Below are positions 26,081 through 38,131 of a stretch of 64,000 nt of DNA, piece after piece; the stretch's first letter is position 1, and every line of letters begins with the position of its first letter. A program made the translations under genes and the position numbers. The notes below the pieces were generated by a model. The model was given only the letters and a program-made list of their open reading frames with translations, did not search any database and was not told the DNA's origin. The DNA is from Deinococcus carri (GTDB taxonomy: Bacteria; Deinococcota; Deinococci; Deinococcales; Deinococcaceae), in assembly GCF_039545055.1 (NCBI RefSeq), contig NZ_BAABRP010000010.1, positions 1 to 64,000 on the forward strand, in the 5' to 3' direction.

Positions 26081-26263
26081 TCAGCCGTCCTCGTCGGTGG
26101 GTTCCGGGTGGGGCCGGGTGGGCGTCAGGCGGGCGAGTTCATCGGTGGGGGAGGTGTTCTCGCGCTCTGCCGGGCCGGGACCGGTGTCCAGACCGCTGAT
26201 GACGACCTCGCCCCGCGTCTCGTCGTGCGGCGTCTGTCCGGTGCGTTTCTCGTCCTGGGTCAT
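26081..26263 (-). CDS. Small acidic hypothetical protein
   Basis: A 60-residue, Glu/Asp/Thr/Pro-rich protein (starts MTQDEKRTGQTPHDE, ends PHPEPTDEDG) with no hydrophobic core and no recognisable domain; probably disordered. Evidence for a real gene is the ATG at 26263 with TACCCT five bases upstream, the leaderless pattern used by clear genes in this window. It lies between two repeat copies. Function unknown. Confidence 0.55.
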   Translation of the reverse strand: MTQDEKRTGQTPHDETRGEVVISGLDTGPGPAERENTSPTDELARLTPTRPHPEPTDEDG

Positions 26264-26335
26264 GCTCCAGGGTACGGCAGGCACGGGGCGGGGTGATGTG
26301 GAGCCGGGGTGCGCCGCCCTTGTTGCGGCCCGGTC

Positions 26336-26452
26336 TAGAGCATTTGTCGTAAAGATGACGTCATTTTTTGACCCTCTCCCCTTGCGGGACTCGTAGAGCT
26401 GCGGAGCAGAGAGGGCCTTGCGAAGCAAGGGGAGAGGGGGTCTTTTTACGTC
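26336..26452. repeat. Dispersed palindromic repeat, copy A2
   Basis: Same 117-bp layout as A1 (5017-5133): TAGAGCATT start, T6 tract, 13-bp stem and TCTTTTTACGTC end. Its last base reaches the stop codon of the nucleotidyltransferase gene, so insertion or spread close to stop codons is suggested. Confidence 0.85.
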
Positions 26453-27489
26453 TAGACCCGCACCACGCTGTGGTCGCCCACCACGATTTGCAGGCCGGTG
26501 TCGCTGGGGGCGGCGACGGCGGCCCGCCGCCCGATCACGGTCCGGACGAGCGGGCGGGAGGGCGACTGGACGGCCGCTTCCTCGTCGATCAGGGTGTCGG
26601 CCAGGGTCGCGCCCTCGACCCTCGCGCGCGGGCCGATGCTGACATTTGGGCCGAGGGTGCTGCCGCGCACGCTGGCCCCGGCCCCGATCAGCACCGGGCC
26701 GATCAGGGTGCAGTCCTGCACGGTCGCGCCCGCCTCGACCACCACCGGGCCGTCCAGGGTGCTGCCGCTCACCTCGCCGTCGATGCGGGGGGTCAGCCCG
26801 GCCAGAAAGTGCGCGCTGGCGGTCAGCAGGTCGGCGGGGGTGCCCGCGTCGCTCCAGAAGCCGGGCAGCGGCACCGCGCGCACCCGGCCCCCCGCGGCAA
26901 TCACCCGCAGCAGCGCCTGCGGGAACTCGATCTCGCCGCGCACGCTGGGCGTCAGGCAGGCCACCTCGTCCAGCACGTGCGGATGAAAGGCAAAGACGCC
27001 GCAGGCCGCCAGGTCGCTTTCCGGGCGGCGCGGCTTCTCGTCCAGCCGGGTCAGCAGATCGTTCTGCACGACCGCCACCCCGTAGGCGCTGGGGTCGGGC
27101 ACCCGCTTCACGCCCAGGGCGGCGTCGGCCCCGTCCAGCGCCTCCGCCAGCGGCGTCAGGGCATCCGCGAAGAGATTGTCGCCCAGGTACAGCAGCGCCG
27201 GGCCGCCTTCCAGAAAGGCGCGCGCCGCCAGGACCGCGTGCCCGGTGCCGAGCGGTTCCTCCTGGCGCACAAAGGTCAGCGGCCCCTCGTTCCGGGTGGC
27301 CGCGCGCAGGGCCGCCTCGCTGCTGGCACTGGTCACCACCGCGACCTCCTCCACCCCCGCCGCCCGCAGCGCCCGCACCGCCCGCGCGATGATGGGCACC
27401 CCGGCAATGGGCACGGCATGCTTGGGCCGACCGGCACTCACAGGAAGAAGACGGCTGCCCCGACCGGCAGCGAGAATGACGCCTTTCAT
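26452..27489 (-). CDS. Sugar-phosphate nucleotidyltransferase with left-handed beta-helix
   Basis: A 345-residue protein. Residues 1-225 are a Rossmann-like nucleotidyltransferase with the signature MKGVILAAGRGSRLLPVSAGRPKHAVPI shortened here to its key loop GRGSRLLP and Lys; LLYLGDNLF holds the metal Asp. From about 240 on, hexapeptide repeats (IGAGASVRGSTLGPNVSIGP) form a left-handed beta-helix, as in GlmU-like or RmlA-long enzymes. The start at 27489 excludes a 60-codon upstream extension. A TATACT hexamer lies 11 bases upstream. It likely makes an NDP-sugar for envelope polysaccharide. Confidence 0.88.
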   Translation of the reverse strand: MKGVILAAGRGSRLLPVSAGRPKHAVPIAGVPIIARAVRALRAAGVEEVAVVTSASSEAALRAATRNEGPLTFVRQEEPLGTGHAVLAARAFLEGGPALLYLGDNLFADALTPLAEALDGADAALGVKRVPDPSAYGVAVVQNDLLTRLDEKPRRPESDLAACGVFAFHPHVLDEVACLTPSVRGEIEFPQALLRVIAAGGRVRAVPLPGFWSDAGTPADLLTASAHFLAGLTPRIDGEVSGSTLDGPVVVEAGATVQDCTLIGPVLIGAGASVRGSTLGPNVSIGPRARVEGATLADTLIDEEAAVQSPSRPLVRTVIGRRAAVAAPSDTGLQIVVGDHSVVRV

Positions 27490-27811
27490 ACGGTGTGGCA
27501 AGTATAGCGGCCCATCTGTGAGAGAGCGGCGAGCTGGGCCGAGGGTGGTTGCGGGACGGGGTGAGGAGGCAACCCGCCGCGCCCTTGCGACGCCTGGGAC
27601 GCATGACAGGGCGGGCAGGGCACGCAGAACTGTTTCCCTTCCCGTTTTCCCTGCCTGGCATGAGGGCAAGCTGCGCTTGCCACCCCTCTCCCCAACCCCT
27701 CTCCCGCACGGGGAGAGGGGCTTTTTGCGCCCTGCACGCTGTTCTCGCGGACGTCTCTCACAAGAGGCTGAATGCGCCCCTGACGCCTAATCCCTAACCC
27801 CTCACCCCTCC
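27490..27811. other. Intergenic region holding dispersed repeat copy B2
   Basis: Between two leftward genes. The segment 27672-27752 (CCCCTCTCCCC hairpin, then CTTTTTGCGCCCTGCACGCT) is the inverted relative of copy B1 at 10147-10225. The part before it (27500-27670) contains no gene I can support. Confidence 0.65.
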
Positions 27812-28729
<918 letters not shown>

Positions 28730-28855
28730 GGCGGCATTGTAGGGGCGCGGCGCGGGAGAGTGGGGCCACCCGCCGGGTTCTCTGTGCCCTTCCATCAGGG
28801 TCTGGCAAGGGCGAGCCTCACCGGAACGCCGCCGCGCCTCGGCTACCCTGCACGC

Positions 28856-29161
28856 ATGTCTCCCGCACCACCGGACGCCGCGCCACAGGGCATCGCCTTC
28901 ACGCTCGACGGGGTGGACGAGCTGACCTTCGCACGCATCCTGCGCGACGTGCTGGGGGACGCCGCCTTTGCCCGGCCCCTCCAGGTGCAGGCGCAGGAGC
29001 CGCGGCCCGCTCACCCCGCCCGCCTGACCCTGGTGTTCCGGCCAGAGGACCGGACCCGCGCGGTGCAGGCCATGCAACGCCTCAAGACCCTGCTGCTGCG
29101 GTACGGCGTGCAGGTGGACTCCATCCACGTTCCTGAGCAGGACCCGCCCCAGGGGGGCTGA
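28856..29161 (+). CDS. Small hypothetical protein
   Basis: A 101-residue protein with no family I recognise. It contains a central alternation of hydrophobic strands and a helix: GIAFTLDGVDELTFARILRD, RLTLVFRPEDRTRAVQAM, LKTLLLRYGVQVDSIHV. It could be a small alpha/beta (ferredoxin-like) domain. TACCCT lies 6 bases before the ATG, supporting the start. It precedes the orphan response regulator by 120 bases and is divergent from the hydrolase gene. Confidence 0.7.
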   Translation: MSPAPPDAAPQGIAFTLDGVDELTFARILRDVLGDAAFARPLQVQAQEPRPAHPARLTLVFRPEDRTRAVQAMQRLKTLLLRYGVQVDSIHVPEQDPPQGG

Positions 29162-29218
29162 CCCCGCGTTAAGGGACCATAAACCGCTCTGGTCACCCGC
29201 CCCGCTCACTCCGGCCCC

Positions 29219-29224
29219 TACGAT
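29219..29224 (+). promoter_or_regulatory. Possible -10 for the orphan response regulator
   Basis: TACGAT lies 58 bases upstream of the ATG at 29282, leaving a leader of about 50 bases that contains AGAGGCG-type purine tracts but no strong AGGAGG. Unlike most genes here, this one would be leadered. A -35 is not clear. Confidence 0.35.
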
Positions 29225-29281
29225 GACCGGAAACAGGCGCACGCCCAGCCAGAGAGGCGCGAGAGACAGAGGCAGACTTTC

Positions 29282-29950
<669 letters not shown>

Positions 29951-29952
29951 GA

Positions 29953-30059
29953 AGCGGTCAGCTTTCAGCCGTCAGCCTTCAGGAGAACCCCCGGAGCTTT
30001 GGCCGGGGGCATTTGCCGTCTGGTGGCTGCTGAGGGCTAACGGCTGACCGCTGACGGCT
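29953..30059. repeat. Inverted heptanucleotide arrays around a hairpin terminator
   Basis: Four AGCNNTC heptamers (29953-29980) lie just behind the regulator. Four reverse-complement heptamers (GAGGGCT, AACGGCT, GACCGCT, GACGGCT; 30032-30059) lie at the end of the converging hydrolase gene. Between them, CCCCCGG/CCGGGGG arms (about 29987-30008) form a hairpin followed by CATTT. The right array supplies the last codons and stop of the hydrolase gene. Confidence 0.75.
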
Positions 30060-30735
30060 CCCCCACGACATGCTCGTCGAAAAAGGCCATCACCCGGTTC
30101 CAGGCGTCCTCACTGGCGACCGGGTCGAAGGTGGGGCCGGGGGTGGCGAAGGAGTGGCGGGTGCCGGGGTAGATCTTGACGTCGTGGGGGATGCCCGCCG
30201 CGTCCAGTTCGGCCTCCAGCGCCCGGCCCGCCCGCGCGGTCGCGTCCTTTTGCGGGTAGCTGCCCACCACCGGGCAACTGCGGCGCACGGCCTCCAGGGG
30301 CCGGGGGTTGAAGCCGTAGTAGGGGGCGATGGCCCGGACGCGGTTATCGGTGCAGGCCATCGCCACGGCGAGCGAGCCGCCCAGACAGAACCCGATGGCC
30401 CCCAGCCGCGCCGGGTCCACCCCCGGCAACCCGCCCAGCACCTCCAGCGCGCGCCGGGTGTCGCGCACGCCCTGATGTTCCAGGGGATGCAGGAAGGTCC
30501 CGGCCAGCATCCGGCTCATGCAGACGGCCCGGTTCTGCCCGGCAAACAGGTCCACGGCCAACGCCACGTACCCCGCGCGGGCCAGGCGGTCGGCCACGGC
30601 GCGCATGGCGTCCGTCAGCCCGAAAATCTCATGTAGCACGAGCACGCCCGGCGCGGCCTCCCGTTGGACGGCGGGCCGGGCGAGATAACCGGAAAGGGTG
30701 CGGTCCCCCGCGCGGAACTGGAGTTCCTCTGCCAT
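30037..30735 (-). CDS. Dienelactone hydrolase family protein
   Basis: A 232-residue alpha/beta hydrolase. The nucleophile elbow GAIGFCLGGSLA has Cys, typical of dienelactone hydrolase; the acid region lies in VVGSYPQKDATA and the base in GTRHSFATPG. LHEIFGLTDAMRAVADRLARAGY is the diagnostic N-terminal motif. The substrate may be a lactone or ester; the dedicated chlorocatechol pathway is not nearby. TACGGT lies 6 bases before the ATG at 30735. The C-terminal EPSAVSR and stop arise from the heptamer array. Confidence 0.93.
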   Translation of the reverse strand: MAEELQFRAGDRTLSGYLARPAVQREAAPGVLVLHEIFGLTDAMRAVADRLARAGYVALAVDLFAGQNRAVCMSRMLAGTFLHPLEHQGVRDTRRALEVLGGLPGVDPARLGAIGFCLGGSLAVAMACTDNRVRAIAPYYGFNPRPLEAVRRSCPVVGSYPQKDATARAGRALEAELDAAGIPHDVKIYPGTRHSFATPGPTFDPVASEDAWNRVMAFFDEHVVGEPSAVSR

Positions 30736-30771
30736 GCGCCCACCGTACTCCCGGCGTGCTGCAATGCGGGC

Positions 30772-31683
30772 ATGAATCCGCCCCATCCCACCCTCACCGC
30801 CATTCCCGGCTTTCGCGTGGGCCACTGGACCGACCCGGTAGGCCTGACCGGCTGCACGGTGATCCTGTGCCCCGACGCGGGCGCGGTGGCCTCGGCGTCC
30901 TTTCTGGGGCCGAGTCCCGGCACGCGGGAGGGCGTGCTGCTCGCCCCCGAGAAGAAGGTCGAGCGCGTTCACGCCCTGCTGCTGACGGGCGGCAGCGCCT
31001 TCGGCCTCGCGGCGGCGGCGGGCGTCGTGCGCGTGCTGGAGGAGCGCGGCGTGGGCCACGAGACTCCCTGGGCGCGCGTGCCCATCGTTCCGGCGGCGGT
31101 GATTTACGACCTGGGCGTGGGCGACCCACGGGCGCGGCCCGGCGAGCGGGAGGGAGAGGCGGCGGCGCGGGCGGCCTCCAGTGCTCCCGTGCCCCGTGGA
31201 CGGGTGGGCGCGGGCACCGGCGCGACGGCGGGCAAGTACCTGGGCGTCGGCGCGGTGCCGGGCGGCCTGGGCAGCGTGTGCCTGGAGCGGCACGGCGTCC
31301 GCGTGGGCGCGCTGGCGGTGGTCAACCCCATCGGGGACGTGCTGGACGAGCGAGGAGAGGTGCTGGCCGGGCCGGGCGTGGGGCCGGGGGCCGTGGCTTT
31401 CACGCCGGGCGAGGTGGAAAGCACCACCCTGATTGCCGTCGCCACCGAACACACCCTCACCAAAGCAGAGGCCCGCCGCCTGGCCGACGCCGCCCAGACC
31501 GCGCTGGGCCGCGTGATTGCCCCCAGCCACACCTTCTGGGACGGCGACAGCGCCTTCATGCTCAGCTCCTGTACGCTGCCCCCCGCCGACCCCCTGCTGC
31601 TGGGCGCGCTGGTGCAGGAGGCGGTCTGTGCGGCGGTACGAGACGCGGTCAGAATGGCGAACGGGTTTGAGGAGAATGTGTAA
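30772..31683 (+). CDS. P1 family (DmpA/NylC-like) peptidase
   Basis: A 303-residue N-terminal-nucleophile hydrolase of family S58/P1. The motifs GFRVGHWTDPVGLTGCTV, LLTGGSAFGLAAA and VNPIGDV are characteristic. Autocleavage is expected before the Thr in the ESTTLIAVATEH stretch (about residue 222 on), which would give alpha and beta chains. Relatives cleave N-terminal D- or L-amino acids from peptides or open nylon oligomers. It is divergent from the dienelactone hydrolase gene; TGCAAT lies 6 bases before the ATG. Confidence 0.92.
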   Translation: MNPPHPTLTAIPGFRVGHWTDPVGLTGCTVILCPDAGAVASASFLGPSPGTREGVLLAPEKKVERVHALLLTGGSAFGLAAAAGVVRVLEERGVGHETPWARVPIVPAAVIYDLGVGDPRARPGEREGEAAARAASSAPVPRGRVGAGTGATAGKYLGVGAVPGGLGSVCLERHGVRVGALAVVNPIGDVLDERGEVLAGPGVGPGAVAFTPGEVESTTLIAVATEHTLTKAEARRLADAAQTALGRVIAPSHTFWDGDSAFMLSSCTLPPADPLLLGALVQEAVCAAVRDAVRMANGFEENV

Positions 31684-31692
31684 AGTACTCAC

Positions 31693-32136
31693 ATGAGTAC
31701 AAAAGATTACGTGCGTGACCTGCGGGCGCTGGTCGGCCCCCGCCCGGTCAACTTCGTGGGGGCGGCGGGCCTTATTCAGAACGCACGTGGCGAGGTGCTG
31801 CTCCTGCGGCGCGCCCACGCGGAGCGGTGGGGCCTGGTCACGGGCATCAGCGAACTGGGCGAGGCGCTGGAAGAGACGCTGCGGCGCGAGCTGCTGGAGG
31901 AAACGGGCCTGACCCTGCACCATGCCGAGCTGCTGGACATGCTGAGTCCCGACCGCCTCGCCCAGGTGGCGAACGGCGACCAGTTCTACAGCTACACGGC
32001 ACTCTTCCGCGTGACCGGGTGGAGCGGCGACCCGGTGCCGGACGGCGTGGAAATCGCGGAGGCGCGCTTCTTCGCGCTGGACGACCTCCCGCCCCTCACG
32101 CGGCTGGGCGAAAAGGCCCGCGAGGTCCTGACATGA
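31693..32136 (+). CDS. NUDIX hydrolase (first of tandem pair)
   Basis: A 147-residue protein with a complete Nudix box, GISELGEALEETLRRELLEETG (split here: GISELGE, then REL.EETG), about residues 51-73. It hydrolyses a nucleoside-diphosphate-linked substrate, unidentified. TAAAGT, which includes the stop codon of the peptidase gene, is 6 bases before the ATG. It is highly similar along its whole length to the next gene (DYVRDLR.LVGPRPVN start). Deinococcus genomes are rich in NUDIX genes. Confidence 0.94.
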   Translation: MSTKDYVRDLRALVGPRPVNFVGAAGLIQNARGEVLLLRRAHAERWGLVTGISELGEALEETLRRELLEETGLTLHHAELLDMLSPDRLAQVANGDQFYSYTALFRVTGWSGDPVPDGVEIAEARFFALDDLPPLTRLGEKAREVLT

Positions 32137-32606
32137 GCGCCCCGGATTACGTCCGCGACCTGCGGCGGCTGGTCGGCCCCCGCCCCGTGAACTGGGCAGG
32201 TGTCTGCGCCCTCGTCCTGAACGCGGCGGGCGAGGTGCTGCTCCAACGGCGCACCGACACGGGCGGCTGGGGCACCCTGGGCGGCATCGCGGAACTGGGG
32301 GAGGCGCTGGAAGACACGCTGCGGCGCGAACTGCGCGAGGAAGCGTGTCTCACACCACGCGGGGCCGAACTGCTCGCCGTCGTGAGCGGCCCCGGCACCT
32401 ACCAGAAGCTCCCCAACGGCGACGAGTTCTATCAGGTGACGGCGGTCTACCTGGTCCGCGACTGGGAGGGCCCCCCCGCAGCCGATGGGGAAGAGGGCGT
32501 GGCGCTGCACTTCTTCCCCCTGGACGCCCTGCCGGAACACCTCGGCCCGGTGGACCGGCAGGCGCTGGCGCTGCTGCGGGGCCGGACAGGACCGCGCTTC
32601 CCGTGA
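32133..32606 (+). CDS. NUDIX hydrolase (second of tandem pair, variant box)
   Basis: A 157-residue paralogue of the preceding gene, overlapping it by ATGA (32133-32136). The Nudix box is GIAELGE...RELREEACL: the usually invariant Gly of 'EExG' is Cys here, while the metal-binding Glu residues are kept. Activity may persist with altered loop geometry. The gene overlaps the HIT gene start by GTGA. It is evidently a local duplication followed by divergence. Confidence 0.93.
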   Translation: MSAPDYVRDLRRLVGPRPVNWAGVCALVLNAAGEVLLQRRTDTGGWGTLGGIAELGEALEDTLRRELREEACLTPRGAELLAVVSGPGTYQKLPNGDEFYQVTAVYLVRDWEGPPAADGEEGVALHFFPLDALPEHLGPVDRQALALLRGRTGPRFP

Positions 32607-33529
32607 CGCACGCCCCACCGGAATATGTCTGCCCCTTCTGTCTGCTGGCGGCTGGGGTCGTGAACGAACACGTCTGGAGCCGCCAGAGCGGCATCGTGTA
32701 CTGCGACGAAGGGGTGATGGCGTTCATCGCGGCGGGGCAGTGGCCCGGCACCCCCGGCCACGTCCTGATTGTTCCCGTCGCGCACTTCGAGAACCTCTAT
32801 ACCCTCCCCGATGACCTGGGGGCACGGATTCACGCCCTTTCGCGTCAGGTCACCCTCGCCATGAAGGCCGCGTATGGCTGCGCGGGCGTCAGCACCCGGC
32901 AGCACAACGAACCGGCGGGGAATCAGGACGTCTGGCACTACCATCTGCACGTTTTTCCGCGCTGGCCGGGCGACGAGCTGTATCTGACCCACGGCGCGAG
33001 GATGCCTGCGGAACAACGGGCCGGGTACGCCGCCCGGCTGAGGACCCACCTGCCCCCCTCACGCCCCCCGCGTGAACGTCAGCCGCATCCCCGCCAGCCC
33101 GAACCCCGCCCGCCGCACGTTGCGTTCGCTGCCGCTGCCCGGCGTCACGAAGACGCTGGCGAGGTCTGCCCCGGCCTCCGCCGCCTGATGCAGCCGCGCG
33201 GCCAGCAACGCCGTCTGCGCGCCCTGGCCGCGGAACTCCGGCAGGGTGGCGGTGCCGAAGAGGGCCGCGATGCCGTCCTGAAAGCTCAGGGCCGCGGTGG
33301 CGGCGGGCTGCCCAGCCACCCACGCGACGAGGCGGTGGGTGCCGGGCGCGTGCGCGACGAGCTGCATTATCCGTTCGGTGCCCGGCCCGAAGCCCCGAGC
33401 CGACAGGGCCGCCCAGGCGTCCGCGTCCGCCTCCTCGCGGATGTCCAGGGTCGCAGGTGGCGGCAGGCGGGTCAGGTCGTGCGTGTAGGCGTGCAGGACG
33501 TAGCCCAGCGCGTATCCCCTGGCCCGTAA
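32603..33529 (+). CDS. HIT family hydrolase with an anomalous read-through 3' end
   Basis: The frame starts at GTG 32603, overlapping the NUDIX stop. Residues 1-150 are a HIT protein: YVCPFCLLAAG (possible zinc Cys pair), GHVLIVPVAHFENLYTL, and the catalytic triad HYHLHVFPRW (HxHxH). HIT proteins act on nucleoside phosphates such as Ap4A. Homology ends near 33058, but the frame stays open to 33529 and overlaps the opposite-strand GNAT gene by about 470 bases. A one-base change in the C-rich run at 33046-33067 would reach a stop near 33073. I suspect a frameshift or lost stop; the trailing part looks like shadow sequence. Confidence 0.75.
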   Translation: MTHAPPEYVCPFCLLAAGVVNEHVWSRQSGIVYCDEGVMAFIAAGQWPGTPGHVLIVPVAHFENLYTLPDDLGARIHALSRQVTLAMKAAYGCAGVSTRQHNEPAGNQDVWHYHLHVFPRWPGDELYLTHGARMPAEQRAGYAARLRTHLPPSRPPRERQPHPRQPEPRPPHVAFAAAARRHEDAGEVCPGLRRLMQPRGQQRRLRALAAELRQGGGAEEGRDAVLKAQGRGGGGLPSHPRDEAVGAGRVRDELHYPFGARPEAPSRQGRPGVRVRLLADVQGRRWRQAGQVVRVGVQDVAQRVSPGP

Positions 33530-33793
33530 CAGCGGCAGGAGCGGGGGTGTGGCGTGCGACAGGACGTGCAGGGTCGCGGGCTGCCCGTGCCGGGCGCTGA
33601 ACGTCTCGAAGGCTTCCAGGTCCGCCTCGCTGGGTGTCCCGCTCCCGTCATGCCAGGCGGTGTCTACCGGCAGCTTCGGCCCGGCAAACATGGCCACGAG
33701 CGGCCCGAAGCGGGCGATTTCGCCCCGAAGGCCGAAGCGGGCATGCGCGGCGGCCTCCGCGCGGGCCAGGCGGGGGAGGGGGTCGGTGTTCAT
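33059..33793 (-). CDS. GNAT family N-acetyltransferase
   Basis: A 244-residue acyltransferase. The C-terminal GNAT core (about 120-244) contains the acetyl-CoA loop LPEFRGQGAQTALLAAR (R/Q-x-x-G-x-G/A) and the terminal SVFVTPGSGSERNVRRAGF. The N-terminal half is a second, degenerate domain, as in two-domain GNATs. TACGCT lies 6 bases before the ATG at 33793. Its 3' end lies antisense to the tail of the HIT reading frame. Substrate unknown. Confidence 0.9.
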   Translation of the reverse strand: MNTDPLPRLARAEAAAHARFGLRGEIARFGPLVAMFAGPKLPVDTAWHDGSGTPSEADLEAFETFSARHGQPATLHVLSHATPPLLPLLRARGYALGYVLHAYTHDLTRLPPPATLDIREEADADAWAALSARGFGPGTERIMQLVAHAPGTHRLVAWVAGQPAATAALSFQDGIAALFGTATLPEFRGQGAQTALLAARLHQAAEAGADLASVFVTPGSGSERNVRRAGFGLAGMRLTFTRGA

Positions 33794-33927
33794 GCCGTCA
33801 GCGTAGCGGCCCGGTTTCCTTTCGGCTGCATAAATGCGCGGGGTGCCGCTTGCCGTGGCGCGGCGGGTATCTTGCGCCCGTTGTCCGGCTGCCGTCCTTC
33901 CCGCCCCCGCCCGGAGGTTTTTGCCCC

Positions 33928-34605
33928 ATGTCCCGACTGCCCCGCCTGCTTGCCCTTCCCGCCCTGGCCCTGGCCGCCTACGCCCTCAAGGGTCCCGCCG
34001 ACCCGCTGCGTCCCTCCGGCCCCGAGGACGGCGTGGGACCCATCACCCGCCGCCGCTACTGGGTCGAGGTGGAGGGCGCGACCCACACGCCCCAGGAGGT
34101 GGCCGAGCACTGGCGCAACCACCTGCCCGACCACGTGCCGAAGTGGCTGGCCTGGTTCCGCGGCCTGGATCACCCCGTGCCGCCCGTGAACCGGGGCGAC
34201 CGCCTGTGGATTCGCATGTTGCTGGTGCGCCGCGGCCGGGTGGTCGTCGAGCATGTGGACCCCCTGGGCTTCCGCGTCCGCACCCTGCGCCTGCACCCCG
34301 ACGCGGGCACCTCCGATTTCCGCGTCTACCCCGGCGAGGCACCGGGCCAGATGGTGTTGCAAATCGAGTCGCTGCTGCGGACCAACTCGCACTTCGACCG
34401 GCTGGCGTACATCTTCGGCGTTCATGCCGCGCAGCGCCGCAACTGGGAGCTGACCCTCACCAGCGTGGCGCGCTACAGCGGCGGCCGCATCGTGAATCGC
34501 GGGCACGAGTCCCTGGAGATGCCCCAGCTCGCCCACTCCTACACGTTGCCGGAGGTGCCCGACGCCCCGGTGGGCGCGGGGGTGGACCCAGTGCCGCATC
34601 CCTGA
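33928..34605 (+). CDS. Hypothetical exported or membrane-anchored protein
   Basis: A 225-residue protein without a family I can name. A hydrophobic N-terminus ([17 protein letters not shown]) is a signal peptide or anchor. The body has a compact alpha/beta part ([22 protein letters not shown]...[22 protein letters not shown], shown here in pieces) and a conserved-looking [18 protein letters not shown] segment. GGAGG lies about 10 bases before the ATG, so the gene is leadered, with TATCTT near 33867 a possible -10. Function unknown. Confidence 0.72.
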   Translation: MSRLPRLLALPALALAAYALKGPADPLRPSGPEDGVGPITRRRYWVEVEGATHTPQEVAEHWRNHLPDHVPKWLAWFRGLDHPVPPVNRGDRLWIRMLLVRRGRVVVEHVDPLGFRVRTLRLHPDAGTSDFRVYPGEAPGQMVLQIESLLRTNSHFDRLAYIFGVHAAQRRNWELTLTSVARYSGGRIVNRGHESLEMPQLAHSYTLPEVPDAPVGAGVDPVPHP

Positions 34606-34703
34606 GGTCGTCTGAGGCGGCCCCGTGGGATGGAGCACCATGTGGCGAAGGACAGCTTCCGCCTTCGCCACGGTCGGCAGGGGCCACCTTCGGCGTGCAT
34701 AAG

Positions 34704-34764
34704 TTGACTTCCCCTGCATCCCACGCTATCCTTTTCTTATCACCGCCCGAGAGGCGGCTTTTTT
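34704..34764 (+). promoter_or_regulatory. Strong promoter running straight into a terminator
   Basis: TTGACT (34704-34709), a 17-base spacer and TATCCT (34727-34732) form a near-consensus promoter with an expected start near 34739. Within a few bases comes CCGCC/GGCGG (34743-34747 with 34753-34757) followed by CTTTTTT. The transcript would stop after about 25 bases unless the terminator is bypassed. It lies 66 bases before the next gene, which has its own TATCCT element. Confidence 0.65.
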
Positions 34765-34829
34765 ATTGCCTTTGGTCCGGTGGGGGAGATGGGGCCAGCG
34801 CCGCCCGACGGCCCCGTATCCTGGCCTCC

Positions 34830-35318
34830 ATGAATCATGTACGCACCTGGACGGATGTCTACGGGTCGGCCCACGCGGGCTTCGAGGGCCGGGCGGGGGG
34901 ACACCGCTGGCTGGTCGCTGTTCCGCCCGAACTCGCGGCGGAGGTGCCTCCACAGCTCGCCACCCTGGACGGCAAGGGCCGGGTGGACCTGCTCGTCCAC
35001 GACGGCCTGACGCCGCTGCTGGCCGCGCTGCACGAACTGGAACCGCGCGGCGTGCTGGTGGTCGCGCCGCGTGCGCTGCCCTCCGGCCCCGCCGTGACCG
35101 TGCCCGAACGTCTGATCGAGGACGCGGGCGGCACGGAGTACCGCGAGGGCGGCGAGTTCCCGGCCTGGCAGGGGGCGCTGGGGACGGAGGGCGAGCCGGG
35201 CGAGAACGCGGCCGCGAGTGCCGCAGCGTCCCTGGGGATGCCCGTGGTCGTCTCGGCCCCGCAGGGGGTGCGGGCGACCCTGGAAGCCTGGATGGACGCG
35301 ACGCCGCACGGCCGATAG
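34830..35318 (+). CDS. Hypothetical protein
   Basis: A 162-residue protein with no known domain. It alternates hydrophobic strands and helices ([60 protein letters not shown]), suggesting a Rossmann-like alpha/beta fold. TATCCT lies 7 bases before the ATG (leaderless). It precedes hemW by 59 bases on the same strand. It may be a lineage-specific protein; I see no catalytic motif. Confidence 0.7.
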   Translation: MNHVRTWTDVYGSAHAGFEGRAGGHRWLVAVPPELAAEVPPQLATLDGKGRVDLLVHDGLTPLLAALHELEPRGVLVVAPRALPSGPAVTVPERLIEDAGGTEYREGGEFPAWQGALGTEGEPGENAAASAAASLGMPVVVSAPQGVRATLEAWMDATPHGR

Positions 35319-35377
35319 GAGAGGCAAACGCGACCTTCACCGCGTACCGCCTCCCGCGCACCGCGTACCCTGCTCCC

Positions 35378-36568
<1,191 letters not shown>

Positions 36569-36652
36569 ACACCCCGCCCGCATTCACCACCCGGACAGGT
36601 GAATGTCCTCCGTCCAGCTATGCCGCGCGTGTGGCTGGCCCCTCCCGAACGG

Positions 36653-38072
<1,420 letters not shown>

Positions 38073-38131
38073 GCCAGGGCCGCCCGGCAAATGCGGCAAA
38101 ACGTGTTTTGATTACGTTGTAGAGTCGGGGG

